Shown here: piece by piece, positions 7,112 to 16,104 of the stretch | How positions within the stretch are numbered: the first letter of the stretch is position 1 | How the letters are laid out: each line of letters begins with the position of its first letter | From: Treponema sp. | GTDB taxonomy: Bacteria > Spirochaetota > Spirochaetia > Treponematales > Breznakiellaceae | Length of the DNA stretch: 64,000 bases | NCBI GenBank assembly: GCA_009781635.1 | Contig: WQXU01000011.1 | Location: 1 to 64,000 of the forward strand | Direction of reading: 5' to 3' | Translations under genes and position numbers: made by a program | The notes under the pieces: model-generated | Database searches by the model: none | The model's input: the letters and a program-made list of their open reading frames with translations, nothing else | Told to the model about the DNA's origin: nothing

Positions 7112-8253
7112 AGACCAAGCGCGCTGTTAGGATTGGCAACGGCAAAAAATGACTGCTTGGGTCTTAGGGATGATGTGAAAAGGCAGGGATTTCCCATAGA
7201 TTTCCAGCTTGTTTCATCGTCTATGCCCCACATTGTTACCCGCGTTATGTGTCTGCTGTATTCCTTAAAAAGATTGAAAAGTTCCGCATATTTTATTGCC
7301 TGCTGGCGCTGTTCCATATCACTCATGCGCGTATCTTTTCCGGGCCCGAAAGAGCCGCTGGAGATTCCCTTTGTATCAACGTCAAGCTCGCTTATGTCAA
7401 TTCTGATTCCAAGTTCAATAAATCTTTCAATTGATGCGCGCACATTGGGAATGCTTGTCCCCGAACCGTAATGCGCCTGCATACCAACGCCGTCAATAAG
7501 GTTTCTTGTGTTGCCTTCAGCTTTGTATTTGTCATTAAGTTCTTTTATCATGTTTGCAACTACCTGCGCCTTTCTCTGGTTGTCAAGGTTGTAGTCATTG
7601 TAGTAGAGCATGACATCAGGGTCTGCGGCCCTTGCTGTTCTGAAAGCAAGCTCAATATAATCAGGTCCCATTGCTCTGAACCAGCCTGAATCCCTGCGCA
7701 GCTGGTTTCTCCAGTCCTGCAGATTTGTAGCAGGTTCGACGCGGGATAATACAGCTTCGTTTACAACATCCCAGGAATGAATTTTTCCCTTGTAATGAGC
7801 CATTACTGTATTAATATGATCTATCATAGTCTGCCTTACCTGCTGTTCCGTACCCTGTGTCATCCATGCGTGGGTCTGGTTATGCCATACAAGCGTATGA
7901 CCGTGCACTATAATATTGCTCTCTGTCATTATGTTTAAAAGTCTGTCTGCGTTGGAAAAATTGTACTGGCCGCCTCTTTCACGCGGAGCTAAGTGGTCAG
8001 GCTTCATCGAGTTTTCGGCAGTAACGGTATTAAAATGAGTTCTAAGAATGTCAAAATGCCTTCCTGAAGTATATGTATTATTTATTATATTTCCGACAAG
8101 AAAGTGATCTTTATAAATTGTTTTTAACGGAAATCTTTCATGATTCTGAGCAGTGCCTGCTGTGCTGTTTGATGATGCGCCGCCTGTTGCGCAGGATGTT
8201 ATGCCAATAATCAAAAATGCAAGCGTCAGAACTGAAAAAATTTTTATTTTCAT
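7108..8253 (-). CDS. Exported lipoprotein GH10 endo-1,4-beta-xylanase
   Basis: The 381-residue protein begins with a lipoprotein signal (ITSC, Cys21) and a short Ser/Thr/Gly linker, then one GH10 domain. It shows VTAENSMKPDH (77-87), HGHTLVWHNQ (117-126), SWDVVNEAVL with acid/base Glu166, and RIDISELDV with nucleophile Glu289. It is the first gene of the minus-strand xylanase operon. A ribosome site AGAGGT sits 9 bases before the ATG. The start faces the GH2 gene across 106 bases, so the secreted and intracellular branches of the pathway share a divergent control region. It retains the Trp (W123) that is mutated to a stop in the cytoplasmic paralogue. Confidence 0.94.
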   Translation of the reverse strand: MKIKIFSVLTLAFLIIGITSCATGGASSNSTAGTAQNHERFPLKTIYKDHFLVGNIINNTYTSGRHFDILRTHFNTVTAENSMKPDHLAPRERGGQYNFSNADRLLNIMTESNIIVHGHTLVWHNQTHAWMTQGTEQQVRQTMIDHINTVMAHYKGKIHSWDVVNEAVLSRVEPATNLQDWRNQLRRDSGWFRAMGPDYIELAFRTARAADPDVMLYYNDYNLDNQRKAQVVANMIKELNDKYKAEGNTRNLIDGVGMQAHYGSGTSIPNVRASIERFIELGIRIDISELDVDTKGISSGSFGPGKDTRMSDMEQRQQAIKYAELFNLFKEYSRHITRVTMWGIDDETSWKSMGNPCLFTSSLRPKQSFFAVANPNSALGL

Positions 8254-8359
8254 CTAATTACCTCTTTAAAAGTGATTATATATATTAACACGGCGTATGG
8301 TATATATCAAGCTTGAAATCTGTGTTACAATTTTTTAAAACATAGTAAGGAAAATCAAA
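8254..8359. promoter_or_regulatory. Divergent control region of the xylan genes
   Basis: For the plus strand an extended -10, TGT-TACAAT (8323-8331), precedes AAGGA (8347-8351) and the ATG at 8360; no good -35 is seen. The minus strand has AT-rich blocks that could be -10 boxes. A loosely symmetric TATATA-rich core (8275-8308) might be an operator, but I cannot define it. Confidence 0.4.
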
Positions 8360-10705
8360 ATGGTAATCTTTAATAATGACTGGAAGTTTCTTCTTGGAAA
8401 CGCAAAGAATGCTCATTCACCGGGCTTTAATGACCGGAGCTGGAAACAGGTAGATCTTCCCCATGACTGGGTTATTTCGCAGCCCTTTAACTGCGGAACG
8501 CTGGAAGGCTGGACTGCGCAGCATATGCAGGGTTTTTTTGCCTGGGAAGGTATTTGCTGGTACCGAAAAGATTTTACATTACCTGAGATTGACGGGAAAA
8601 CTGTCTGTATCTACTTTGGCGGCGCATACCGTAACAGCACAGTATTTATTAACGGAAGGGAAGCCAGAAAAAGAGCAAACGGTTATCTGAGCTTTGAAGT
8701 TGACATTACAAACTTTGTAAAAGCAGGCAAAAATCTTATAGCTGTAAAACTTGATAACGGCTGCGAAGCGCCTGACAGGTGGTATTCAGGAAGCGGACTT
8801 TACCGCAATGTTTTTTTAAAGATTGTACCTGTTACGCACATTAAAACATGGGGCGTGCATGTAAAATCCCTGCTGAATAAAAATATGAAAACGGCGGACA
8901 TTACTGTTTCTGCGGTAGTAAAAGGAAAAAGCGTAATAGACGGAGCAAAAGATAATTTGCGCATAAAACTTGTGTCTCCTGACGGAAGCAGCGCAGGAGA
9001 AGGTTCTGTTGAGTATGATTTAATAAGAAAAAATGAAGTTACCGTACAAAAGACTATCCGCATTCAAAATCCCCTGTTGTGGTCGGCTGAAAACCCCAAT
9101 TTATACAAGGCCATAGTCAGTCTGGAAAATGACTGTGAAGATAATGAGCCTGTACAGGTAACATTCGGCATACGCAGTATAGAAATTGCGTATAACAGGG
9201 GAATGACAGTTAACGGTGAAAAAGTAAAATTAAAAGGCGTTTGCCTTCATCATGATGCCGGTATTACAGGCTCTGCCTATTATGACGATGTCTGGCGCCG
9301 CCGTCTTTGCATTCTTAAAGAGATTGGCTGTAACGCGATTAGAACAAGCCACAATCCTGTTTCAGAAGAATTTTTGGATCTCTGCGATGAAATGGGTTTT
9401 TATGTAATGGATGAGTGTTTCGACAAATGGAAGAGCGGCTACTATTCTGCGCATTTTGATTCTGACGCAGAAAAAGATCTTTGCGATTTTATTCTGCGCG
9501 ACAGAAATCATCCGTCGATTTTTATGTGGAGCGTCGGCAACGAAGTTGAAAACCAGGGGCAGGACAGCATGATTGCCCTGCAGAAAAGACTTGTCGATAT
9601 AGTAAAGTCATTGGATGATCGTCCTGTAACATGCGCCCTGGCTCCCCATGCAAACCCAAGAACTCTTGTCGGCGCTCCGCCGGAGCAGCTTGTAAAATTA
9701 ACAGAAAAATTAACAAAAGACGTTGATGTCATTGGCCTTAATTACCATGAGCCGCTGTATCAGCATTATACAAAGGGAATTAAAAAGGCAATTGTCGGTA
9801 CAGAGTGCTATGATTTTTATTCCAGCGTAGGAACAAATTTTGAAGATATCTGCGATAAAAATCCCTGGCAGTTTGTGCTTGAAAATGACAATGTAATAGG
9901 GCAATTTATCTGGGCAGGTATAGATTATCTTGGAGAAGCCTCATGGCCTTCAAAGGGCTGGCCGGGCTCGATCCTTGATATCTGCGCTTTTTACAAACCT
10001 AATGCGTATTTCCGCAAGAGTATCTGGACAACTGAACCAACTATTTATTTAGCCTTTAGGGATCAGCATAAAAAAGCTGATTATGCCCGGGGAAGGTGGT
10101 CATTTCCTGAACTCTCATCTCATCTGAACCACGAAAAATTGCAAAGAAGGACTGTTACAGCGCTTGTGTTTACAAACTGCAAGGAAGCCGAACTTTGGAT
10201 TAACGGTAAAAAGATGGGCAGAAGGAAAAAGGAAGACTTTACAAACGGCATAATAGAATGGACATTTGAGTATACAAATGGAAATATCGAAGTTAAAGGA
10301 TTTAACGACGGCAAACAGGCTTGTTCTTATGTTTTAAAAACAGGGGAGAAGGCGCAGAAAATTAAACTTATTCCAGACAAGATTGAATTAAATCCGGGTG
10401 AAATTGCGCATATAGAAATTAATGTTGTTGATAAAAATTCAGAACTCTGTGCGACAGCCGAATCTTTAATAGAGTTTTCGCTTGAAGGGGATGCTAAATT
10501 TCTTGGCGCATGTTCTGCAGATTTAAACAGCAATCTTGGATTTACATTACCGAAGGTTGTAACATCACAGGGAAGGGCTCTTGCAATTATCAGGGCGGGA
10601 GACTCAAGCGGAACTATAGAGTTACGCGCATATTCGGGGAAAACAATAAACCCGGATGAAAGCTGTCCTCTTGCAAAAACTCAGGTGCGTTTCAGGGTAA
10701 AGTGA
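8360..10705 (+). CDS. GH2 family glycosidase (beta-galactosidase-like), cytoplasmic
   Basis: The 781-residue protein has no signal peptide. The order is a sugar-binding jelly roll (about 1-160, with PHDWVIS and GLYRNVFL), an immunoglobulin-like domain (160-275), and a TIM barrel (275-580) with GVCLHHDAG and IRTSHNP. The acid/base is Glu395 in MWSVGNEVEN and the nucleophile is Glu482 in VGTECYD. C-terminal beta domains follow. The family contains beta-galactosidases, beta-glucuronidases, mannosidases and some xylan-active enzymes. The sequence looks closest to the beta-galactosidase-type group, but the setting suggests removal of a side sugar from xylo-oligosaccharides. It starts a plus-strand operon with uxuA (7-base gap) and the GH67 gene. 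Confidence 0.85.
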   Translation: MVIFNNDWKFLLGNAKNAHSPGFNDRSWKQVDLPHDWVISQPFNCGTLEGWTAQHMQGFFAWEGICWYRKDFTLPEIDGKTVCIYFGGAYRNSTVFINGREARKRANGYLSFEVDITNFVKAGKNLIAVKLDNGCEAPDRWYSGSGLYRNVFLKIVPVTHIKTWGVHVKSLLNKNMKTADITVSAVVKGKSVIDGAKDNLRIKLVSPDGSSAGEGSVEYDLIRKNEVTVQKTIRIQNPLLWSAENPNLYKAIVSLENDCEDNEPVQVTFGIRSIEIAYNRGMTVNGEKVKLKGVCLHHDAGITGSAYYDDVWRRRLCILKEIGCNAIRTSHNPVSEEFLDLCDEMGFYVMDECFDKWKSGYYSAHFDSDAEKDLCDFILRDRNHPSIFMWSVGNEVENQGQDSMIALQKRLVDIVKSLDDRPVTCALAPHANPRTLVGAPPEQLVKLTEKLTKDVDVIGLNYHEPLYQHYTKGIKKAIVGTECYDFYSSVGTNFEDICDKNPWQFVLENDNVIGQFIWAGIDYLGEASWPSKGWPGSILDICAFYKPNAYFRKSIWTTEPTIYLAFRDQHKKADYARGRWSFPELSSHLNHEKLQRRTVTALVFTNCKEAELWINGKKMGRRKKEDFTNGIIEWTFEYTNGNIEVKGFNDGKQACSYVLKTGEKAQKIKLIPDKIELNPGEIAHIEINVVDKNSELCATAESLIEFSLEGDAKFLGACSADLNSNLGFTLPKVVTSQGRALAIIRAGDSSGTIELRAYSGKTINPDESCPLAKTQVRFRVK

Positions 10706-10712
10706 GCAAAAA

Positions 10713-11777
10713 ATGAAAATGACAATGCGCTGGTTCGGGCCGGGATTTGATCCTGTAACGCTGGATAAAATCCGCCAGGTTCCGGGTGTAAAAGGGGTTA
10801 TAACAACGCTTTACGGCAAACAGCCTGGAGATGAATGGAAGAGCGAAGAGCTTTTTGCGCTTAAGAAGCAGGTAGAAGATTCAGGGCTTGTAATTGCGGG
10901 AATTGAAAGCGTCAATATCCATGACTCAATAAAAACAGCGGGCGCACAGCGCGATATGTATATCGAAAGATATATTAATACGTTAAAAGTAATTTCACAG
11001 GCCGGTATAAACCTTGTCTGCTACAATTTTATGGCGGTCTTTGACTGGACAAGATCCGATTTAGCAAAGATACGTCCGGACGGCGCGGCTGTAATGGCCT
11101 ACGATCACAAACTTGTTGAAGAAATAAATCCCGATAACATGTTTAATGTGATGCAGGAAAAAGCAGGAGGATGCCTTCTTCCCGGCTGGGAACCTGAGCG
11201 CATGGCAAGGATAAAAGAATTATTCAAAATGTACCATGACATTGATGAAGAAACTCTTTTTAAAAACCTTGAGTATTTTCTTAAAGCTATTATACCTGAG
11301 TGCGAAAAATTAAAAATAAAAATGGGTATGCACCCCGATGATCCGGGCTGGTCTGTTTTCGGCCTTCCGCGGATAATGAAGAATAAAGAAAATCTTTTGC
11401 GTCTTGTTAACATGGTAGACAATCCCTGTAACGGCGTAACTCTTTGCTCCGGAAGCCTTGGAACAAACCCAGACAACGATATTCCCGACATTATCCGCAG
11501 TTTAAAAGGGCGCATACATTTTGCCCATGTGCGCAATGTTAAACATAACGCCCCTGGTGATTTTGAAGAGTCTGCGCATCTTTCAAGTGACGGCTCTCTT
11601 GATATGTACTCGATAATGAAGGCGCTCTGCGATATTGGATTTGACGGCCCTCTGCGTCCTGATCATGGAAGGCAGATATGGGGAGAGGTATCTGTGCCAG
11701 GGTACGGATTATATGACAGGGCAATCGGGCTAAGCTATCTTAGCGGTCTTTGGGAAGCCATTAATAAGGGGAAATAA
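10713..11777 (+). CDS. uxuA: Mannonate dehydratase
   Basis: The 354-residue protein matches UxuA over its whole length. It starts MKMTMRWFGPGFDPVTLDKIRQ and contains IAGIESVNIHDSIK, LVCYNFMAVFDWTRSDL, MGMHPDDPGW, TLCSGSLGTNP, HFAHVRNVK and RPDHGRQIWGE. These supply the metal-binding His, Cys, His and Asp of the xylose-isomerase-like barrel. It converts D-mannonate to 2-keto-3-deoxygluconate in glucuronate breakdown. Between GH2 and GH67 genes it processes glucuronate released from xylan. UxaC, UxuB, KdgK and Eda are not in the window. Its TAA overlaps the next ATG (TAATG), showing translational coupling to the glucuronidase. Confidence 0.95.
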   Translation: MKMTMRWFGPGFDPVTLDKIRQVPGVKGVITTLYGKQPGDEWKSEELFALKKQVEDSGLVIAGIESVNIHDSIKTAGAQRDMYIERYINTLKVISQAGINLVCYNFMAVFDWTRSDLAKIRPDGAAVMAYDHKLVEEINPDNMFNVMQEKAGGCLLPGWEPERMARIKELFKMYHDIDEETLFKNLEYFLKAIIPECEKLKIKMGMHPDDPGWSVFGLPRIMKNKENLLRLVNMVDNPCNGVTLCSGSLGTNPDNDIPDIIRSLKGRIHFAHVRNVKHNAPGDFEESAHLSSDGSLDMYSIMKALCDIGFDGPLRPDHGRQIWGEVSVPGYGLYDRAIGLSYLSGLWEAINKGK

Positions 11778-13789
11778 TGTTAAAAGAATATGATTGCTGG
11801 TTTCAGCGCAGAAAAGTTATACCAGGTTTTATTGTGCCGCAAATCGTGTGCGCGCAAAAAGGCGCAGAAGTCGCTTTACAGGCATTGAAGGAATATGTAA
11901 AAGGCATAAATAGGCTGCTAGAATTTACACCAGTGCAAAAAAAAGAGGATTTTAATTTAAGCGCTGTGTTTCTTGGAATATATGACAAGCTTGAAAAGGC
12001 AGCGTCTTTTTCCTGTACAAGGCCTGCAAAAGAAGGCTTTGCGATAAAGGTGGAAGAAAATAAAATTTTTATAGCGGGCAATGATGAAAACGGCCTATTG
12101 TACGGTGTCTTCCGTTTTCTTCTGCTTCTTGCGCTTGGGAAATTGCACACAGGATTTCAGTTATCAGAATCTCCTGTATCACCTTTAAGAATCATAAATC
12201 ACTGGGACAATTTTGACGGTACTGTAGAGCGCGGATATGCCGGAAACTCGCTTTTTTACAAGGACGGAAGATTCGATTTTGATGATCAGCGTATAGAAGA
12301 TTATGCGCGGCTTTTATCATCAACAGGAATAAACAGGATTTCCATTAATAACGTTAATGTACGCGATAAGGCTAAATTGCTTATAACGCAAGAATATCTT
12401 CGCGATGCGGCAAGGCTTGCTGCTATCTTCCGCCGCTTTGGTATAAAGATCTTTATTAGTATAAATTTCGGCGCGCCCTGGTCTTTGGGAAAACTTCCAA
12501 CGGCAGATCCTCTTGATGCATCTGTTGCAAAATGGTGGGCGCAAAGGGCAAAACTCATTTATAAATTCATACCGGATTTGGCAGGCTTCCTTGTAAAGGC
12601 GGATTCCGAAGGGGAACCAGGCCCCTTTCAATATAATCGCACTCATTGCGACGGCGCCAATATGCTTGCAGAGGCTGTAAAACCTTTTGGCGGAGAAATA
12701 CTTTGGCGGTGCTTTGTGTACAATTGCCAGCAGGACTGGCGGGACAAGAGCTTTGACAGAGCGCGCGCGGCATATGATCACTTTAAACCACTGGACGGAA
12801 AGTTTAGCAGTAACGTAATTTTACAGATAAAATTCGGCCCCTACGATTTCCAGGTGCGCGAACCTGTTGCGCCTCTTTTTGGAGCTCTTTTGAAAACACG
12901 CCATATCATGGAGTTGCAGATAACGCAGGAATACACAGGGCATCAGATCGATTTATGTTATCTGCCGTGGATTTGGCAGGATATAATGAGTTTTGACACA
13001 GCTCATGGCGAAAAAAGCCGGATAATGGAAATGATAAAACCCTATTGCGAAGGCTTTTCAAATATCGAGGGGTTTGCGGCAGTTGTAAACACAGGGCTTG
13101 ATAAAAACTGGACAGGGCATACCCTGGCGCAGGCGAACCTTTACGGTTATGGCCGCATGGCATGGAATCCCTGTTTAACCGCAAAGGAAATTGCAAACGA
13201 GTGGAGTGTTCTGTCGTTCGGTAAAAATCAAACATCAGAAAAAATAGAAAAAATTCTTCTTGATTCATACCCTGCCTATGAAAAGTACAATGCACCATTT
13301 GGAGTATGTTTTATGGTGACTCCAAATTCGCATTACGGCCCAAATATAGAAGGATATGAGTTCAGCCGCTGGGGAACATATCACAGAGCAGATGCAAATG
13401 CGATTGGCATAGATCGCACAGAAAAAGGAACAGGGTATACACAGCAGTATTCAGATGGCAATGCAAAAATGTTTTGCGATCATGCTTCATGCCCGGAAAA
13501 TTTAATCTTGTTTTTTCACAGGCTGCCTTACGATTACAAAATGAAAAACGGACAGAGCCTTATACAAAACATTTACGACACGCATTTTGAAGGCTGCGAT
13601 GAAGCTGCCGCAATGCTTGAGGACTGGAAAAGTCTTAAAGACCACCTTGAAAATGAAGTGTATGAATCTGTTCTTTCACGTTTTGAACGGCAAAATACTA
13701 ATGCAAGAGACTGGCGGGATCAAATAAACACATATTTTCACCGTAAAACAGGCATAAAGGATGTCAGGGGCCGGAAGATATACGATTGA
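11777..13789 (+). CDS. aguA: GH67 xylan alpha-1,2-glucuronidase, cytoplasmic
   Basis: The 670-residue protein spans the three GH67 parts: an N-terminal beta domain (1-135), a barrel (about 135-470) and a helical C-terminus. Catalytic residues are visible. The acid is Glu280 in ADSEGEPGP, and the paired bases are Asp357 in GPYDFQVREP and Glu385 in ITQEYTGHQ. GILGNYGT-like parts are replaced by SINFGAPWSLGKLPTADPLD, a normal variant region. With no signal peptide it removes (4-O-methyl)glucuronate from the non-reducing end of imported aldouronates. These are the products of the GH10 and GH30 enzymes encoded across the divergent promoter. It is the last gene of the operon; a weak AT hairpin follows the stop. 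Confidence 0.94.
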   Translation: MLKEYDCWFQRRKVIPGFIVPQIVCAQKGAEVALQALKEYVKGINRLLEFTPVQKKEDFNLSAVFLGIYDKLEKAASFSCTRPAKEGFAIKVEENKIFIAGNDENGLLYGVFRFLLLLALGKLHTGFQLSESPVSPLRIINHWDNFDGTVERGYAGNSLFYKDGRFDFDDQRIEDYARLLSSTGINRISINNVNVRDKAKLLITQEYLRDAARLAAIFRRFGIKIFISINFGAPWSLGKLPTADPLDASVAKWWAQRAKLIYKFIPDLAGFLVKADSEGEPGPFQYNRTHCDGANMLAEAVKPFGGEILWRCFVYNCQQDWRDKSFDRARAAYDHFKPLDGKFSSNVILQIKFGPYDFQVREPVAPLFGALLKTRHIMELQITQEYTGHQIDLCYLPWIWQDIMSFDTAHGEKSRIMEMIKPYCEGFSNIEGFAAVVNTGLDKNWTGHTLAQANLYGYGRMAWNPCLTAKEIANEWSVLSFGKNQTSEKIEKILLDSYPAYEKYNAPFGVCFMVTPNSHYGPNIEGYEFSRWGTYHRADANAIGIDRTEKGTGYTQQYSDGNAKMFCDHASCPENLILFFHRLPYDYKMKNGQSLIQNIYDTHFEGCDEAAAMLEDWKSLKDHLENEVYESVLSRFERQNTNARDWRDQINTYFHRKTGIKDVRGRKIYD

Positions 13790-13791
13790 AT

Positions 13792-13827
13792 TTGACATTT
13801 TATTCAAATTTGTGTTATAGTTGTTAA
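13792..13827 (+). promoter_or_regulatory. Promoter giving a probable leaderless mRNA for the lipid kinase
   Basis: TTGACA (13792-13797), 18-base spacer, extended TGT-TATAGT (-10 at 13816-13821), then exactly 6 bases to ATG 13828. Transcription would begin at or next to the A of the start codon. No Shine-Dalgarno is present. Confidence 0.6.
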
Positions 13828-14754
13828 ATGTCGCAGCTTGGAAAACTTTGGATTATATTAAATCCTGCAGCAGGGAAAGGAAAGGCTGCGAAGCAATACG
13901 TTAAAATAGACAAGTTTCTTCGTAATTGCCTTAAAAATTTTGAAATAATAACCACAAAGAACCCTGGGGATGCGCTTAATATAGCAAGGGAATTACCCTT
14001 AAATATCGATGATATAACTGTGGCAGCAGGCGGAGATGGAACATGCAACGAAGTTGTAAACGGTTTATTGACGCGGCCTGCCGGAAATGCTCCGCCTGTT
14101 TTCGGCGTACTTCCTGTTGGCAGGGGAAATGACTTTGCCTCAACGCCGGGAATTCCTGTAAATATTGATAATGCGCTTGAAATACTGCTTAATTCAAAAA
14201 CACGCCTTATGGACATTGGCCTTGTAAAGGGCGGATTTTTTCCGCAGGGGCGTTATTTCATAAACGGAGTCGGCATTGGTTTTGATACCAAGGTTGGTTT
14301 TGAAGCTGCGAAAATGAAAATAAGAAGCGGTATATCCTATGCAATAGGAGCGCTGATTACAATTGCGCGTTATGAGCCATCGCCTGTTTTAAATATACGC
14401 TACGATGATAATGAAGTAACCCTGCCTGCAACGATTGTTTCTGTTGTAAACGGAAGACGGATGGGAGGCAGTTTCTATATGGGGCCTGATGCTTTAATTG
14501 ATGACGGCCTTCTTGATATATGCTATGTAAGACATCAGAAATCGCGCATTGCTCTTTTAAAAATACTTCCGCATTATACAAAGGGAACTCAAAAACAGTG
14601 CGAAGGCGTGTACACAGGCAGGGGCCTTAATTTCCATTTAAAGGCGGAAAGCGGTACAATCGCAGCGCATTGTGACGGGGAAACAATTTGTTATGAGGGC
14701 AGTGAACTGGAAATAACATGCATTCCAAATGCGCTGCGGCTTCTGGCAGGTTAG
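13828..14754 (+). CDS. Diacylglycerol/lipid kinase (DgkB/YegS family)
   Basis: The 308-residue protein has the diacylglycerol-kinase catalytic domain: WIILNPAAGKGKA (9-20), VAAGGDGTCNEVVNGLL (65-81) with the nucleotide-binding GGDGT, and PVGRGNDFA. The C-terminal beta-sandwich domain holds FINGVGIGFDT, GGSFYMGPDALIDDGLLDI and CDGE. It phosphorylates diacylglycerol or a related lipid at the membrane. It is followed by a PlsC-like acyltransferase and a HAD phosphatase, overlapping or closely spaced, so the three form a small phospholipid operon. Its mRNA is predicted to be leaderless. Confidence 0.88.
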   Translation: MSQLGKLWIILNPAAGKGKAAKQYVKIDKFLRNCLKNFEIITTKNPGDALNIARELPLNIDDITVAAGGDGTCNEVVNGLLTRPAGNAPPVFGVLPVGRGNDFASTPGIPVNIDNALEILLNSKTRLMDIGLVKGGFFPQGRYFINGVGIGFDTKVGFEAAKMKIRSGISYAIGALITIARYEPSPVLNIRYDDNEVTLPATIVSVVNGRRMGGSFYMGPDALIDDGLLDICYVRHQKSRIALLKILPHYTKGTQKQCEGVYTGRGLNFHLKAESGTIAAHCDGETICYEGSELEITCIPNALRLLAG

Positions 14755-14755
14755 T

Positions 14756-15424
14756 ATGGGAATGAGAAGAGCAACTGTCAACTTTTTTTTAAAAGGTCTT
14801 CTTAATTTTGTTTGCAAGATAGACTGCAGTGAATACAAGCAGGCGCTTCATGATAATAAACCTCTTATTGTAATATTTAACCATATCAATTTCCTTGAAG
14901 TGCCGATTCTTGTAACGCACAGTTATCCCATAAAAGTTACAGGGCTTGTAAAATCCGAAACATGGAAAAATCCTGTAATGGCATTTTTATTTAACACCTA
15001 TAACAGTATCCCGATAGACAGAACAGGCGCATATAATGAATCGTTCAAGCAGGTGCGCAAGGCCGTAGATGACGGTTATTTTACCTGTGTCTCGCCGGAG
15101 GGGAAACGCAGCAAAGACGGCGTATTGCAAAAAGGCAAAGCAGGTATAATACAGCTTGCAATTGATGCGAATGTGCCAATACTTCCTGTTGCGCATTACG
15201 GAGGAGAGCATATCTGGCAGAATATACAGAGGTTTAAGCGCACTCCCTTTTACTTTAAAGCAGGGCGTCCCTTTAAAATCAGGTGCGAAGGAAGGCCGGG
15301 AAAAGAGGAGCGCGAAGTTATATTAACTGAAGTTATGGGGCAGATAGCCTGTCTTTTACCCGAAAATATGCGCGGCATTTATGCAGAAGAGACACAGGAA
15401 ATCAAGTTTCTGGAATTTTTATGA
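14756..15424 (+). CDS. PlsC-type 1-acyl-glycerol-3-phosphate acyltransferase
   Basis: The protein (222 residues from ATG 14756; an upstream ATG at 14729 would overlap the kinase gene) is a lysophosphatidate acyltransferase. The catalytic block reads VIFNHINFLEVPIL, giving H-X4-E rather than the usual H-X4-D. The substrate block is SPEGKRSKDG (usual F/x-PEG-x-R-S), and VPILPVAHYGG is the fourth block. It would acylate lysophosphatidic acid at the inner membrane. Glu for Asp is conservative and may be functional. The start lies right after the kinase stop (TAG-T-ATG), and the stop overlaps the next start by 4 bases. Confidence 0.82.
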   Translation: MGMRRATVNFFLKGLLNFVCKIDCSEYKQALHDNKPLIVIFNHINFLEVPILVTHSYPIKVTGLVKSETWKNPVMAFLFNTYNSIPIDRTGAYNESFKQVRKAVDDGYFTCVSPEGKRSKDGVLQKGKAGIIQLAIDANVPILPVAHYGGEHIWQNIQRFKRTPFYFKAGRPFKIRCEGRPGKEEREVILTEVMGQIACLLPENMRGIYAEETQEIKFLEFL

Positions 15425-16101
15425 CAGGGCATAGAAAAAATACTGTACATATATTTGATATCGATCATACCGTTATAAGAAAATCGTCTGCAGAGTATTT
15501 TGTAAGAGTTGCATTAAAAAATAAGGTTATCGGCCTTTCACAGATAAGCCGTCTTCCTGCAGACTGGATAAAATATAAACTTGCGCATCCTGATATGGAT
15601 TTTATCGAAAATACCGTAAAAAAACTTTCAGGCATTAAAAAGACGGATCTGGATAGTATCGCAGAAATCTGTTTTAAAAAATATATAAAACCAAATATCT
15701 ATAAAGATGCTGCTATTATTATTGAGGGAGCTTTAAAAAAGAATGAGCGTGTTATATTTGCAACTTCATCATTTGATTTTATAGTAAAGCCGCTTGAAGA
15801 ATATTTTAACATGGAAGAATCTTTAGCAAGCGTAATGGAATACAAAGAAGGATTAACAACCGGTAATCTTTCAGGATACAGTTTATTCGGTTCGAAAAAG
15901 AAAACCGCTGTTGAAGCGTGGATGGTAAAAAATAATATACCGGTACAGGATACGGTATTTTATTCTGATTCCTATACCGACATTCCTCTTTTGGAGTACT
16001 GCGGAAATCCTGTTGCAGTAAATCCTGATCGCCTGCTTGCAAGAGAAGCCAGAAAACGAAACTGGAATATCATTTTATTTAAAAAAGTTTTAGGCAAATA
16101 A
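15421..16101 (+). CDS. HAD-IB family phosphatase (SerB-like)
   Basis: The 226-residue protein begins HRKNTVHIFDIDHTVIRKSS, where FDIDHT is HAD motif I (nucleophile Asp13, acid Asp15). FATSSFDFIVKPLEEYF is motif II, the Lys in FGSKKKTAVEAW is motif III, and FYSDSYTDIPLLEYCG is motif IV. The helical cap lies between about 25 and 105. This subclass (HAD-IB) includes phosphoserine phosphatases and bacterial lipid-phosphate phosphatases. Overlap with the acyltransferase gene suggests a lipid phosphate substrate, such as phosphatidate or lysophosphatidate, but this is inference. It ends 3 bases before the stop of the convergent gene. Confidence 0.85.
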   Translation: MTGHRKNTVHIFDIDHTVIRKSSAEYFVRVALKNKVIGLSQISRLPADWIKYKLAHPDMDFIENTVKKLSGIKKTDLDSIAEICFKKYIKPNIYKDAAIIIEGALKKNERVIFATSSFDFIVKPLEEYFNMEESLASVMEYKEGLTTGNLSGYSLFGSKKKTAVEAWMVKNNIPVQDTVFYSDSYTDIPLLEYCGNPVAVNPDRLLAREARKRNWNIILFKKVLGK

Positions 16102-16104
16102 TAA

